A stretch of 64,000 nt of DNA from Geomonas paludis (GCF_014193585.1 NZ_BLXY01000010.1:62001-126000), one strand, 5' to 3'; counted from the first letter of the stretch, positions 19,139 through 26,883 are shown. Translations and numbers: made by a program. The notes: generated from the sequence alone by a model not told the origin.

Positions 19139-20668
19139 CTAAAAGGTGAACCGGTTCACCATCCTGGTCAGCTTCTCCACCTGGCTTTCCAGGTCTCGCG
19201 CGGCGAGAAGGGCCTCGGCGGCCCCGCTGGCGTTCTTCTCCGTCACCCCGGTGATCTGCGCCGTCCTCTGGTTGATCTGCTCAAGCCCCAGCGTCTGCTC
19301 CTTCACGGTGGCAAGGATCTCGTCGGTGAACTGGGCCAGCGCCTGCGCTCCGACCACGGCCCCTCCCAACTCCCCGTCTATCTCCCGGGAGAGCGTTACC
19401 CCCTGGCGGGAGAGTTCGGAGGAACTCCTGGTCAGGGTCCCGGTGCTCTTGGCAGCGTCGGCCGACTTCACGGCGAGGGAGTGGATCTCGTCGGTCATCA
19501 CCCGGAACTCTTCCCCTGCTCCTTCGACATGGGCCGCCTCGACGGCGGCGTTCACCCCCAGCAGATTAGCGAAGCGGGCGATCTTCAACAGGCTGTCGAT
19601 AAGGGCCCGGAATTCCTCCTGGTGCTCGCCCCCCAGCTTCTTTTCAAACTGGGCCATGGCCCCGGCGGTGTCGGAGCACTGGCGGGAGAGCTTGCGTATC
19701 TCCTGGGCCACCACTCCGAATCCTCCCGCCGAGACGCGCATGCGCGCCGCCTTGACGACGGTGCTCCCGGCCAGGGTGCCGGTCTCCTGGGCGATCCCGT
19801 CGATGTCGGTGGCAATGCTGGCGGTGCTGTCGGCCGCCCCGCTGATCTCGTCCATGGAGGCGAGCATCCGGTTCATGGACTCCTTGGCGCGCACGATCGC
19901 CTCGCTTGCCTTGCTGGCATGGCCGTAGGCTTCCTGCGAGCGTGCCGCGCTTTGGGCTGCGCTTTCCGACAGTTGCGCCAGGCTCACCGCGGCCTCCCCC
20001 AACTCCTTACTCTGCTCCCCCGCCCCCTGGGCGATGGAGGAGCTGATGCTGGTGATTTTGCGCCCCACCTGCGACACGAGGGCCACCGCCTCGGAGACCT
20101 GGGAGATGGCGTCGTGCAGGGCCTGGGCGGTCCCGTTCATCGCCTTTCTGATCGCGGCGTGCTCGCCGCGGTATCTCCCTTTCATCCTGCTTTGCAGGTC
20201 GTAGCGCGCCAGCCGCTCGAGCACCTCCCCCGCCTCGTGCACCGGGGCAATGACGGCATCGAGGGTGACGTTGAACCCGGTGATCAGCTCCTTCCAGATC
20301 CCCCTGTAGTCCCAGTCGTTACCGCGGGTCTTGAGCTTTCCTTCCCTGATGCTGTCGGTCAGGTGCATCGTCTCCTTGTGCATGCCGTAGAGAATGGCCA
20401 AAAGCGTGTTGATGTTCTGCTTGATCTCGTTGTATTCCCCCGGGTACTCGTCGATCACGAAGGGGGGGAGGTTGCCGTGGGCGATCTGGTCCAGGGCGCC
20501 CCCGGCCAACCGCAAGGGGGCCACCAGAGCGTCGATCATGGCGTTGATCTGCCGCACGATCTCCGCGTCATCCCCCTTCAAGCCGTTCAAGTCCCCGCGC
20601 ACGTCGAGCCTTCCGGCCATCATCGCTTCGCTGAGTTGCTGTACCACATGGCTAGCCGCCTTGCCCAT
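19139..20668 (-). CDS. Cytoplasmic methyl-accepting chemotaxis protein with two signalling tips
   Basis: The 509-residue protein has no membrane span. HAMP-like segments fill residues 30-200 (APLRLAGGALDQIAHGN, APVHEAGEVLERLARYD). Two segments then resemble the conserved chemoreceptor hairpin tip. Tip 1 is about 289-336 (IDGIAQET; GGFGVVAQEIRKLSRQ); tip 2 is about 362-408 (LLGVNAAVEAAHVEGAGEEF; MTDEIHSLAVKSADAA). Each lacks part of the consensus. It is the last gene of the hydrogenase operon and overlaps the protease gene by 17 bases, with GGAGG before its ATG. It probably couples hydrogenase or V4R-like input to CheW and CheA; CheA is not in this window. Confidence 0.85.
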   Translation of the reverse strand: MGKAASHVVQQLSEAMMAGRLDVRGDLNGLKGDDAEIVRQINAMIDALVAPLRLAGGALDQIAHGNLPPFVIDEYPGEYNEIKQNINTLLAILYGMHKETMHLTDSIREGKLKTRGNDWDYRGIWKELITGFNVTLDAVIAPVHEAGEVLERLARYDLQSRMKGRYRGEHAAIRKAMNGTAQALHDAISQVSEAVALVSQVGRKITSISSSIAQGAGEQSKELGEAAVSLAQLSESAAQSAARSQEAYGHASKASEAIVRAKESMNRMLASMDEISGAADSTASIATDIDGIAQETGTLAGSTVVKAARMRVSAGGFGVVAQEIRKLSRQCSDTAGAMAQFEKKLGGEHQEEFRALIDSLLKIARFANLLGVNAAVEAAHVEGAGEEFRVMTDEIHSLAVKSADAAKSTGTLTRSSSELSRQGVTLSREIDGELGGAVVGAQALAQFTDEILATVKEQTLGLEQINQRTAQITGVTEKNASGAAEALLAARDLESQVEKLTRMVNRFTF

Positions 20669-21131
20669 GAGCCCCTCCCTGTACCAGTTTCCTCACCGTG
20701 GCGACCGCCCCGTCGATGGCTTTTGTCACCTCGGCGGTCATGAACTTCCGCGTCATGTTGAAGCAGCGCCCCTCGATTCCCACCAGGGTCACCCGGTCCG
20801 GCATCCGTTCCGGGTAGAGGATCCTGCCGATCTCGATCGCCTCCCGGACCCCAACGTCATGTGCCGAAACGCCGGTACCGCTTGCTGGAATGTCCCGCCA
20901 CGGGAGCACGTGCAGCGTTCCCGGGGGCGCCCCCAGCTGCACCGCATCAACCACCACCAGATCGCTTTCCCCGTCCAGGAGCGCCAGGAGGTCGATACCT
21001 CCCACCCCCAGGTACTCGAGCCGGGCCGGACACGGCGCCAGGCGCTGGTAGACCTCGTACCCGGCGGCGTCGTCGGCGATCAGTTCGTTGCCGATGCAGA
21101 CCACTACTGTACGGCGGTCTGGAAGCTGCAT
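20652..21131 (-). CDS. [NiFe] hydrogenase maturation endopeptidase
   Basis: The 159-residue protein belongs to the HyaD/HoxW/FrcD family. The nickel-sensing residues are visible in GNELIADDAAGYEV (near 14-27), VVDAVQLG (Asp62) and SAHDVGV (His91). It trims the C-terminal tail of the large subunit after nickel insertion. The neighbouring large subunit indeed keeps a 23-residue tail after DPCLSCATH. The start at 21131 overlaps the V4R-like gene by 28 bases. The longer open frame reaching 21551 reads through other genes and is rejected. Confidence 0.9.
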   Translation of the reverse strand: MQLPDRRTVVVCIGNELIADDAAGYEVYQRLAPCPARLEYLGVGGIDLLALLDGESDLVVVDAVQLGAPPGTLHVLPWRDIPASGTGVSAHDVGVREAIEIGRILYPERMPDRVTLVGIEGRCFNMTRKFMTAEVTKAIDGAVATVRKLVQGGAHGQGG

Positions 21132-21559
21132 TGATCCCCCACACTCACCAAGGTGGATTTTACGGGGCGGCACAGCAATCCGTTGGCAATGCCGTCGAAG
21201 TAGGCGTGGAACAGGCGGCAGAGCGCCCCCCCCAGCTCGATGCGGCGCAGCCCGCACATCTCCCGCAGGATGCAGCGCTCGAAGGTCAGCTGCTCCCCGG
21301 TGAGGGAGAACTGGAAGCCGGCCTGCATCTGGCGGGAAAGCGCGCCCACAACCTCCTCCAGCGAGGCGCCGGAGAGCTCCAGCGGCAGTTTCTCCGCCGT
21401 GTCCCTCCCGGCGATCCTCCCGACCGGCGCGGTGTTCCCCCCCATGATGTTGTCGATGGTGCTGGCGAAGGCGTCCAGCAGGAAGGCCACCTCGACGTAA
21501 GCCTTCTGGTAGTCGTCCGCGCTCAGCTCCACGTTGTAGCTGCGCTCGCAATTGTTCAT
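21104..21559 (-). CDS. V4R-like cysteine-containing protein, paralogue B
   Basis: The 151-residue protein has no recognised catalytic motif. Its C-terminal half resembles a V4R-like small-molecule-binding fold: FERCILREMCG, GGALCRLFHAYFDGIANGLL and the terminal GDQCSF. It aligns with the protein at 24195-24689: Cys96, Cys114 and Cys144 here match Cys106, Cys124 and Cys155 there with nearly equal spacing. Conserved cysteines hint at a metal, cluster or heme ligand, or at redox sensing, but the ligand is unknown. Its ATG overlaps the ferredoxin stop as ATGA, so it is part of the operon. A hydrogenase assembly role is an alternative. Confidence 0.7.
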   Translation of the reverse strand: MNNCERSYNVELSADDYQKAYVEVAFLLDAFASTIDNIMGGNTAPVGRIAGRDTAEKLPLELSGASLEEVVGALSRQMQAGFQFSLTGEQLTFERCILREMCGLRRIELGGALCRLFHAYFDGIANGLLCRPVKSTLVSVGDQCSFQTAVQ

Positions 21560-21810
21560 AGGAATTTCCCCATCTTTTGGCAGAACTCCTCGTCCCGGTA
21601 GAAGTTCTTCACCGGGTGGAAGTCGCGCTGGGTGATAGCCCCCGACGGGCAGATGTAAGCACAGGAGAGACAGGCGATGCAGTCCTCGGCGTGCTCCACC
21701 GTGCAAAGCCGCCGCTCCTGGTCCATCGCGAAGACCTTGGTGGGGCAGATGTCGACACAGAGCTCGCAGCCGCGGCAGGACTGCTCGTGGACGGTGATCT
21801 CTACGGGCAT
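21556..21810 (-). CDS. 2[4Fe-4S] ferredoxin-like protein
   Basis: This 84-residue protein has two four-cysteine motifs, CRGCELCVDICP near residue 12 and CIACLSCAYICP near residue 43, followed by a 30-residue tail ending KNFYRDEEFCQKMGKF. It should carry electrons from the hydrogenase small subunit. The tail is longer than in simple clostridial ferredoxins and has another cysteine. It follows the large subunit after three bases and is preceded by GAGGTAGC. Confidence 0.92.
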   Translation of the reverse strand: MPVEITVHEQSCRGCELCVDICPTKVFAMDQERRLCTVEHAEDCIACLSCAYICPSGAITQRDFHPVKNFYRDEEFCQKMGKFL

Positions 21811-21813
21811 GCG

Positions 21814-23229
21814 CTACCTCCTCAGGGTGCGGACGGTTTCCCCGTCCTTACGGATGATGACCTGCATGGGCATGCGCCCCACCGCATGGGTGGCGCAGGA
21901 GAGGCAGGGGTCGTAGCAGCGGATGCTGAACTCCACTGCGTTCATGAGCGCCTGGTCGTTGGGGCGGTCGATCACGTGCGACTGCGCCGACTGTTCGATG
22001 GAGCGGTTGATGATGGAATAGTTCTGCTGGGTGGCGACGATGAGGTTGGCGCTCCGCACGATCCCCTGGTCGTCGATCTGGTAGTCGTGGATCAGGGTGC
22101 CGCGCGGCGCCTCCACGTGCCCCACGCCCCTGCCGCCCTGGAAACGGACCGGGACCCGGGTCTCGCCCCAGATCTCCTTCTCGCGCAGGATCTCCTCCGC
22201 CCGCTCCACGGCCCAGATGATCTCGATCAACTTCGCGTAGGTCTGGAAGACGGTGGTGTGGCAGGGGGTCCCCCCCAAGCGGCAGAACTCGGCGTACTCG
22301 GCGTCGGCGAGTTCGGTCCCGAAACGGCGCGCCACGTTCATCCTCGCCATGGGCCCCACCCGGTAGTCGTGCAGCTCCCCGTCCAGGTTCAGTCGCACCT
22401 TCTTCATGTAGGACCATTCCACCACCGACTCCTGCAGGTAGCGGTGATACTCCTCGACGCCGAACTCGGCCCGCGCTGCCCCCTGCTCGTCTATCGCGCG
22501 CAGTTTCCCCTGGATCAGGGAGACCCGGTCCTCGTGGACCGTTCCCAACCCCCAGGAGGGGACCACCCAGTCGGCGGCCATGGCCGGGTGATCCTGGAGC
22601 GCCTTCAACAGGAGCCCTTTCACCGCCGGCGCCACCTTGGGGAGGAGCTTTTTCGCCTCGGCGACCCACCCCTTGAGCACCTTGTGCTTTTCCTTCTCCA
22701 GGACGAAGGCGATGCCGCCGGCCACCGAGGTGACGGGGTGGGTGCCTCTCCCCCCGACCATCTCGTTGATGCGCTGCCCGATGCTGCGCAGGGCAAGGGC
22801 CATCTTCGCCAGTTCCGGGTTCGCCGCCACGATCCCCACGATGTTCCGCTGCCCGGGTTCGGCATCCAGCCCCAGCACCAGGTCCGGCCCCTGCAGCACG
22901 AAGATGGAGAGGGAGTGGGAATGGATGATGTGCCCGAGATACATGAGTTCCCGCAGCAGGAGGGCGGCCGGCGGCGGGGCCACCCCGGCGGCGTTGTCGA
23001 GCGCGTTGCAGGCGGCAAGGTGGTGCGCCGTGGGACAGACCCCGCAGATGCGGGCGGTGACGTGCGGCATCCGGTCCGCCTCCATGCCGATCAGGATCTT
23101 TTCGAATCCCCTGAGCTCGTTCACCACGAGCCCCGCGCTCTCCAGCTTTCCGGCGGCGTCCAGGTCGATGAACACCTTGGCGTGTCCCTCGATCCTGGTG
23201 ACCGGGTCGATCTTCAGCGTCTTCTTCAT
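21814..23229 (-). CDS. Cytoplasmic [NiFe] hydrogenase large subunit (Mvh-like, group 3)
   Basis: The 471-residue catalytic subunit has both nickel-binding motifs: ARICGVCPTAHH (Cys62, Cys65) and DPCLSCATH at 440-448 (Cys442, Cys445). A 23-residue tail after His448 is expected to be removed by the operon's own protease. The start MKKTLKIDPVTRIEGHAKV is typical of MvhA/HoxH-type subunits, and there is no Tat signal on the small subunit, so the enzyme is cytoplasmic. All residues needed for H2 activation seem present, so it should bind H2 even if its role is sensory. ATGA overlap with the small-subunit gene. Confidence 0.93.
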   Translation of the reverse strand: MKKTLKIDPVTRIEGHAKVFIDLDAAGKLESAGLVVNELRGFEKILIGMEADRMPHVTARICGVCPTAHHLAACNALDNAAGVAPPPAALLLRELMYLGHIIHSHSLSIFVLQGPDLVLGLDAEPGQRNIVGIVAANPELAKMALALRSIGQRINEMVGGRGTHPVTSVAGGIAFVLEKEKHKVLKGWVAEAKKLLPKVAPAVKGLLLKALQDHPAMAADWVVPSWGLGTVHEDRVSLIQGKLRAIDEQGAARAEFGVEEYHRYLQESVVEWSYMKKVRLNLDGELHDYRVGPMARMNVARRFGTELADAEYAEFCRLGGTPCHTTVFQTYAKLIEIIWAVERAEEILREKEIWGETRVPVRFQGGRGVGHVEAPRGTLIHDYQIDDQGIVRSANLIVATQQNYSIINRSIEQSAQSHVIDRPNDQALMNAVEFSIRCYDPCLSCATHAVGRMPMQVIIRKDGETVRTLRR

Positions 23230-24173
23230 GCCTCTCCCCCTGCCTCGAAATCGGCCTGCTCCTCTTCAATCCACTTCCTGATGTGGAAGGTGGGCTTGTT
23301 GCCGATCATCTGCGTGGCCATGGTGTAGGAATAGTGCGACTTGGCGGAGCGTTCCAGGCTGCGCACGATCTCGTCGCGCCCGATGCGGGTGAGCCGGGAC
23401 ATCCGGTCCGCGATCTCCGTCCTTATGTCCCGGTTGGGCTCGGTCAGTATCTGCATGGTGGCCCCGGCGCAGCCGGTGCAGGGAACCCCGTTGCCGGGAC
23501 AAGGGGCGAGGCAGCGGTCGATGGTGACCGATCCCAGGCAGGTGTACCCCTGGCTCAGGAAGCAGCGCTCCGGGTCGGGCACCCCCTCGAAGTGGGAACG
23601 CAGCGTCTCGACCCCGGTCTTCTCCATCTTGCGCTTGCACTTGGCGCAGACGCTGCGCCCGTTCACCTCCGGCTGCCTCCCCTCCACCAGCGCGATCAGG
23701 GCCTCGAAGACGAAGGCGGGGTGCGGCGGGCAGCCCGGGAGGTAGAGGTCGACCTCGACCACCGAGTCCAGCGGGGAGACCTGCGACTCCAGTGGGGAAA
23801 CCATCTTCGAGGGGGGCGGGGCGGGGACGGTGGTCTTGTTCTCCAGGTAGACCGCCGCGGCTATCTCATCGGGCGTGTGGATGTTGCCCGCCCCGGCGGG
23901 CCCACCGAAGACGGCGCAGGAGCCCCAGGCGATCACCAGATCGCAGGCCTTGCGCATCTCCAGGGCGGCCTGACGGTCGTGCTCGTTTCTGATGGCGCCC
24001 GACACCAGCCCCACGGTGGCGGGCGGATAATCCTTGATGTCCGTGAGGACGGGGCAGCGCTGGATGCGCACCGCCTCCAGCACGCTCAGGATCTTCTCGT
24101 GCAGGTCGACTATGGCGACGTGGCACCCCGAGCAGTCGCTCAGCCACTCGGTGTTGACCGTTACCTCCCCCAT
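23226..24173 (-). CDS. Cytoplasmic [NiFe] hydrogenase small subunit (MvhG-like)
   Basis: The 315-residue subunit has the proximal-cluster cysteines in SDCSGCHVAIVD, GSCAVFGGPAG and LPGCPPHP, and a cysteine-rich C-terminal half (VCAKCKRKM, GYTCLGS, CLAPCPGNGVPCTGCAG) like that of MvhG/FrhG-type subunits. It has no Tat signal or membrane anchor, so it stays in the cytoplasm. It relays electrons from the nickel site to the ferredoxin. A proline-rich insert (PAPPPSKMVSPLESQVSPLD, about residues 117-136) looks like a family-specific loop. GGGGAGG precedes the ATG. Confidence 0.92.
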   Translation of the reverse strand: MGEVTVNTEWLSDCSGCHVAIVDLHEKILSVLEAVRIQRCPVLTDIKDYPPATVGLVSGAIRNEHDRQAALEMRKACDLVIAWGSCAVFGGPAGAGNIHTPDEIAAAVYLENKTTVPAPPPSKMVSPLESQVSPLDSVVEVDLYLPGCPPHPAFVFEALIALVEGRQPEVNGRSVCAKCKRKMEKTGVETLRSHFEGVPDPERCFLSQGYTCLGSVTIDRCLAPCPGNGVPCTGCAGATMQILTEPNRDIRTEIADRMSRLTRIGRDEIVRSLERSAKSHYSYTMATQMIGNKPTFHIRKWIEEEQADFEAGGEA

Positions 24174-24194
24174 GACGTGTACCTCCCCATGCCG

Positions 24195-24689
24195 CTAGCA
24201 GTCCCTGACCAGCAGTCTCTTGTAGCAGGCGTTTTCCCCGGCGTGGACGATCTCCAGCGACGACTCGCGCCCCATGATGTTCTGCAGAGCCCCCGCGAAG
24301 AAGCCGTACATCATGTTGCACAGGGAACCCTTCTGCACGTGCCCGAAGCGGAACAGCGACTGGCGGATCATGCAGTCCCTGAACACCAGCATCACCTCCA
24401 TCCCCTGCTCCGTGCGCCGCACCAGGCTTTCCTGGTCGTGCGTCTGGAAGGGCTCGAAAAGCCAGAGGTAGTCGTTTTTCTCCAGGACCTCGCGGGTCGC
24501 CTGCAGTGCCTGCTCGATGCTGTCGGTAGAAGGCACCCCGCGGGAAAGCTTCTTCCCCAGGTTCACGCCGGCCAGGTAGGATATGCCGCTTGCCGACTCC
24601 CCGATCGCCTGTTCCGTTCCCGAGGCAATGGCCCCCAGGAATACCATGGCGTCCTGCAGCGCCAGTCTCTGATTGCGGGTCTCTTCCAT
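24195..24689 (-). CDS. V4R-like cysteine-containing protein, paralogue A
   Basis: The protein has 164 residues from ATG 24689, which has AGGAGC eight bases upstream; ATG 24695 is too close to that site. It is similar to the 21104-21559 product: FRDCMIRQSLFRFGHVQKGS, LCNMMYGFFAGAL and GENACYKRLLV line up with that protein's C-terminal half, conserving three cysteines (106, 124, 155). A further cysteine ends the protein. Such folds bind hydrophobic ligands, heme or metals in other sensors; what is bound here is unknown. It sits between cheW and the hydrogenase subunits, which points to a sensory or adaptor role. Confidence 0.7.
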   Translation of the reverse strand: MEETRNQRLALQDAMVFLGAIASGTEQAIGESASGISYLAGVNLGKKLSRGVPSTDSIEQALQATREVLEKNDYLWLFEPFQTHDQESLVRRTEQGMEVMLVFRDCMIRQSLFRFGHVQKGSLCNMMYGFFAGALQNIMGRESSLEIVHAGENACYKRLLVRDC

Positions 24690-24699
24690 GATCATGCTC

Positions 24700-25125
24700 C
24701 TATGCGAGATGCTTGAGGTCCATCACCACCACCAGCCGGTTTTCCAGGTTGAGGATCCCCTCGACCCAGGGCTCTCCCCCCACGTCGAGCGGAGGCAGGA
24801 TGGTGCTGCGTTGGACGCGGATCACGTCGGTCACCTCGTCGATGACGAACCCTTTAAGTTCGCCGCCGAAATCCATCACGGCGATGCAGGTGAAGGTGCC
24901 GTCCTCGACCGCCGGGAGGCCGAACTGCTTTCTTAGTGAGATAACCGGCACCACGCTCCCCCTGAGGTCGATCACCCCCTCCACGTGGCCTGGGGCGTTG
25001 GCCAGTTTGGTAACGGGTATCATGTCGACGAACTCGCGGACCTCCATGACGTCCACGGCGTACTCCTCCCTGCCCAGCATGAAGGTCACCATCTGAAGTG
25101 CGTCATTGGATGAGGTAGCTGCCAA
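24700..25125 (-). CDS. cheW: CheW-like chemotaxis coupling protein
   Basis: This 141-residue protein is a single CheW domain: FMLGREEYAVDVMEVREFVD, LANAPGHVEGVIDLRGSVVPVISLRKQFGL, FVIDEVTDVIRV and GILNLENRLVVVMDL. CheW links chemoreceptors to the CheA kinase. TTG at 25125 is the start, with AGGAGGA a good distance upstream. It is the first gene of the eight-gene hydrogenase-chemotaxis operon, and its dedicated receptor is probably the last gene. No cheA, cheY, cheR or cheB occurs in the window, so it must feed a kinase encoded elsewhere. Confidence 0.94.
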   Translation of the reverse strand: MAATSSNDALQMVTFMLGREEYAVDVMEVREFVDMIPVTKLANAPGHVEGVIDLRGSVVPVISLRKQFGLPAVEDGTFTCIAVMDFGGELKGFVIDEVTDVIRVQRSTILPPLDVGGEPWVEGILNLENRLVVVMDLKHLA

Positions 25126-25467
25126 TGTCTTCCTCCTGCGTCAGCGGAATTGGACTGGAGAGCCGGGGAGCGCTGCCGGTGTGATCATGGCAGCATGAGG
25201 AGTGGAGCGGGCGATCGGAGGGTTGAGAAGGATGATGGCCAGCAACGTCTGGGCGGAACCGGCGAGAGCAACATATGGGGGCTTATCGGGAAGGGGGGTG
25301 GTAACTTAAATTTTATCTGGTTAAAAAACGGGGTTTATTGGGTACTAATGACCACGTTTCGGGCTGCATCCCGTAGGGTAATTTGCAGTCATCACGGCAT
25401 TTTCTCCCGACCATCCTCGTGATGCATCGCCACGGTGGGAAGCACGGCTATGCTTCCCCAGGAAAGA
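25126..25467. other. Gene-free gap with stem-loops before the cheW-hydrogenase operon
   Basis: No convincing gene is seen. GGGAAGCA (25437-25444) pairs with TGCTTCCC (25451-25458) just after the HD-GYP gene and may end its transcript, although no T-run follows. CATCACG (25390-25396) pairs with CGTGATG (25418-25424). A nested stem around CTGCATCCCGTAGGG lies near 25363-25388. The promoter of the cheW operon should be here; the AT-rich stretch near 25305-25330 is the best place to look, but no consensus element stands out. A known riboswitch core was not recognised. Confidence 0.5.
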
Positions 25468-26445
25468 TCAAATCTCCGTCGGTTGATCCTCTGCCAGCAG
25501 GAAGAACAGGGTCTGCACCAGCTTGGGGTCGAGGTTGGTGCCGCTCATCCCCTTCATGGTCCACGTGACCTCTTCACGGGTGAACCCCTTGCGGTAGGGG
25601 CGATCCATGGTCAGCGCGTCGCAGATGTCGGCGGTGGCCACGATCTGGGCCTCGATGGGTATCTTGCTTCCATCCAGCCCGTACGGGTACCCCTTGCCGT
25701 CGAACCGTTCGTGGTGGTAGAGCACGATGTTCTGCACCGTCGTGGAGAGGTTCGCCTTCCTCACCACTTCGCACCCCCACTCGGGATGCTTCATGACGAT
25801 CTTGAATTCCTCCGGGGTCAGTGCGCGTTCCGCGTTGAGGATCGCTTCGGGCACCCCGATCTTGCCGCAGTCGTGCAGCCAGCTGCCGTACCTGATCTCC
25901 TGCTGGACATCCTCGGGGACCCCGAGCTTCGCCGCCAGCCTCAGGGCCAGGGTGGCGACCCGGTCGCAATGCCCCTTGGTGCAGGCGTCCTTCAGCTCGA
26001 TGGTCTGCGCCAGCGAGTGCAGGATGAACTCGTCTTCGCGCTTGATGGCCTGCAGCACGCGGTAGCGGCGGATGCCGTCCTTTACCGCCCGCAGCATCTC
26101 CGCCTTCTTCCACGGCTTCAGGACAAAACGGAACACCTCGCCGCTGTTGATGGCCGCCAGCGTCGTGGAAAGGTCGGCGCTCCCGGTCATCATGATCTTC
26201 ACCGTGTGGGGCGAGACCTCCTTGATCCGGGACAGGAGCTCGATGCCCCGCATTCCGGGCATCTCGTTGTCCGAGACCACCACGGCCACCGACTGGTGCT
26301 CGACGATCTGCAGCGCCTCCATCGCGGAAGCAGCGGTCAGGATGTTGAGGCCCCTGTTCTCGAACAGGTCGCTGGTGTAGGCCAGGTAGCTTTTCTCGTC
26401 GTCCACGAACAGGACGGTCTCGCGCTGCTGTTCCTTGTTTTGCAT
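25468..26445 (-). CDS. Response regulator with HD-GYP output domain
   Basis: The protein has 325 residues. An N-terminal receiver (about 8-125: FVDDEKSYLAY, phospho-Asp in VVSDNEMPGMRG, Lys in VLKPW) is joined to an HD-GYP domain. Its motifs are intact: HDCGKIGVP, HHERFDGKGYP and ADICDALTMDRPYRKG. It should hydrolyse c-di-GMP when phosphorylated. Start ATG 26445 has GGAGAGGG upstream; the ATG at 26469 does not. The partner kinase is not adjacent, and it lies upstream of, and in line with, the hydrogenase-chemotaxis operon but is separated by 342 bases. Confidence 0.92.
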   Translation of the reverse strand: MQNKEQQRETVLFVDDEKSYLAYTSDLFENRGLNILTAASAMEALQIVEHQSVAVVVSDNEMPGMRGIELLSRIKEVSPHTVKIMMTGSADLSTTLAAINSGEVFRFVLKPWKKAEMLRAVKDGIRRYRVLQAIKREDEFILHSLAQTIELKDACTKGHCDRVATLALRLAAKLGVPEDVQQEIRYGSWLHDCGKIGVPEAILNAERALTPEEFKIVMKHPEWGCEVVRKANLSTTVQNIVLYHHERFDGKGYPYGLDGSKIPIEAQIVATADICDALTMDRPYRKGFTREEVTWTMKGMSGTNLDPKLVQTLFFLLAEDQPTEI

Positions 26446-26574
26446 GTGCCCTCTCCACGGACGACTCATTAAGTAGCCGCCGTACTCTTATCGGCACAAC
26501 TGCCGCGCGGAATAGTAAAAAATGCATCTGTCTAAAAAAGTTAATCGTTTTGCGGTGCTACGGCGCGGCCTCGC

Positions 26575-26602
26575 TTGACATGGTAGGCATAAGCGGTACC
26601 AT
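26575..26602 (+). promoter_or_regulatory. Promoter with embedded dyad before the small HTH gene
   Basis: TTGACA (26575-26580) and TACCAT (26597-26602) are 16 bases apart. ATGGTA (26580-26585) and TACCAT (26597-26602) form a perfect inverted repeat lying between and over the -35 and -10, where a regulator could bind. A 35-base stem closed by GAGGC (26629-26633) and GCCTC (26659-26663) lies in the leader. Confidence 0.45.
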
Positions 26603-26700
26603 CCAACGGTGGAACTGTAATTAAAACCGAGGCAGCCGTGCTGTTATTAGCAGTGGACGCCTCAGCTCCGGGTGGGACCGAAGCGAAGGAGGGATCGATC

Positions 26701-26883
26701 ATGCTGGTATCCAAAACCTGGTACACCCCGGCCGAGGCATGTGAAAAGTTCGGAGTGGAGATGGAGCGTCTGCAGGTGTGGATCGACGAGGGCGTTATCC
26801 GTACCGAGGAGGACAACGGGCAGGTGGTGCGGGTGAACGGCGACGATCTGGAACTGAAGATCGAGGAGTTGACCGGAATCTAG
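26701..26883 (+). CDS. Small MerR/excisionase-like helix-turn-helix protein
   Basis: The 60-residue protein ([20 protein letters not shown]...) has the winged-helix start pattern of MerR/HTH_17 DNA-binding domains: [24 protein letters not shown], then [13 protein letters not shown]. There is no effector domain. GAAGGAGGG stands nine bases before ATG 26701; an upstream TTG at 26638 would lie inside the leader hairpin and has no ribosome binding site. It may regulate its own promoter, which carries a dyad, or the neighbouring HD-GYP genes. This is inference from position. Confidence 0.75.
   Translation: MLVSKTWYTPAEACEKFGVEMERLQVWIDEGVIRTEEDNGQVVRVNGDDLELKIEELTGI

Noticed and set aside
25300-25345. 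Sigma-28-type flagellar promoter for cheW (TAAA ... AGATAA on the minus strand)
   Set aside because: The spacing between the two halves is about two bases short of the consensus and the -10-like half matches only partly.
25150-25422. A 90-codon plus-strand open frame in the cheW upstream gap
   Set aside because: It has no ribosome binding site, atypical composition and no recognisable motif, and it overlaps the probable operon promoter region.
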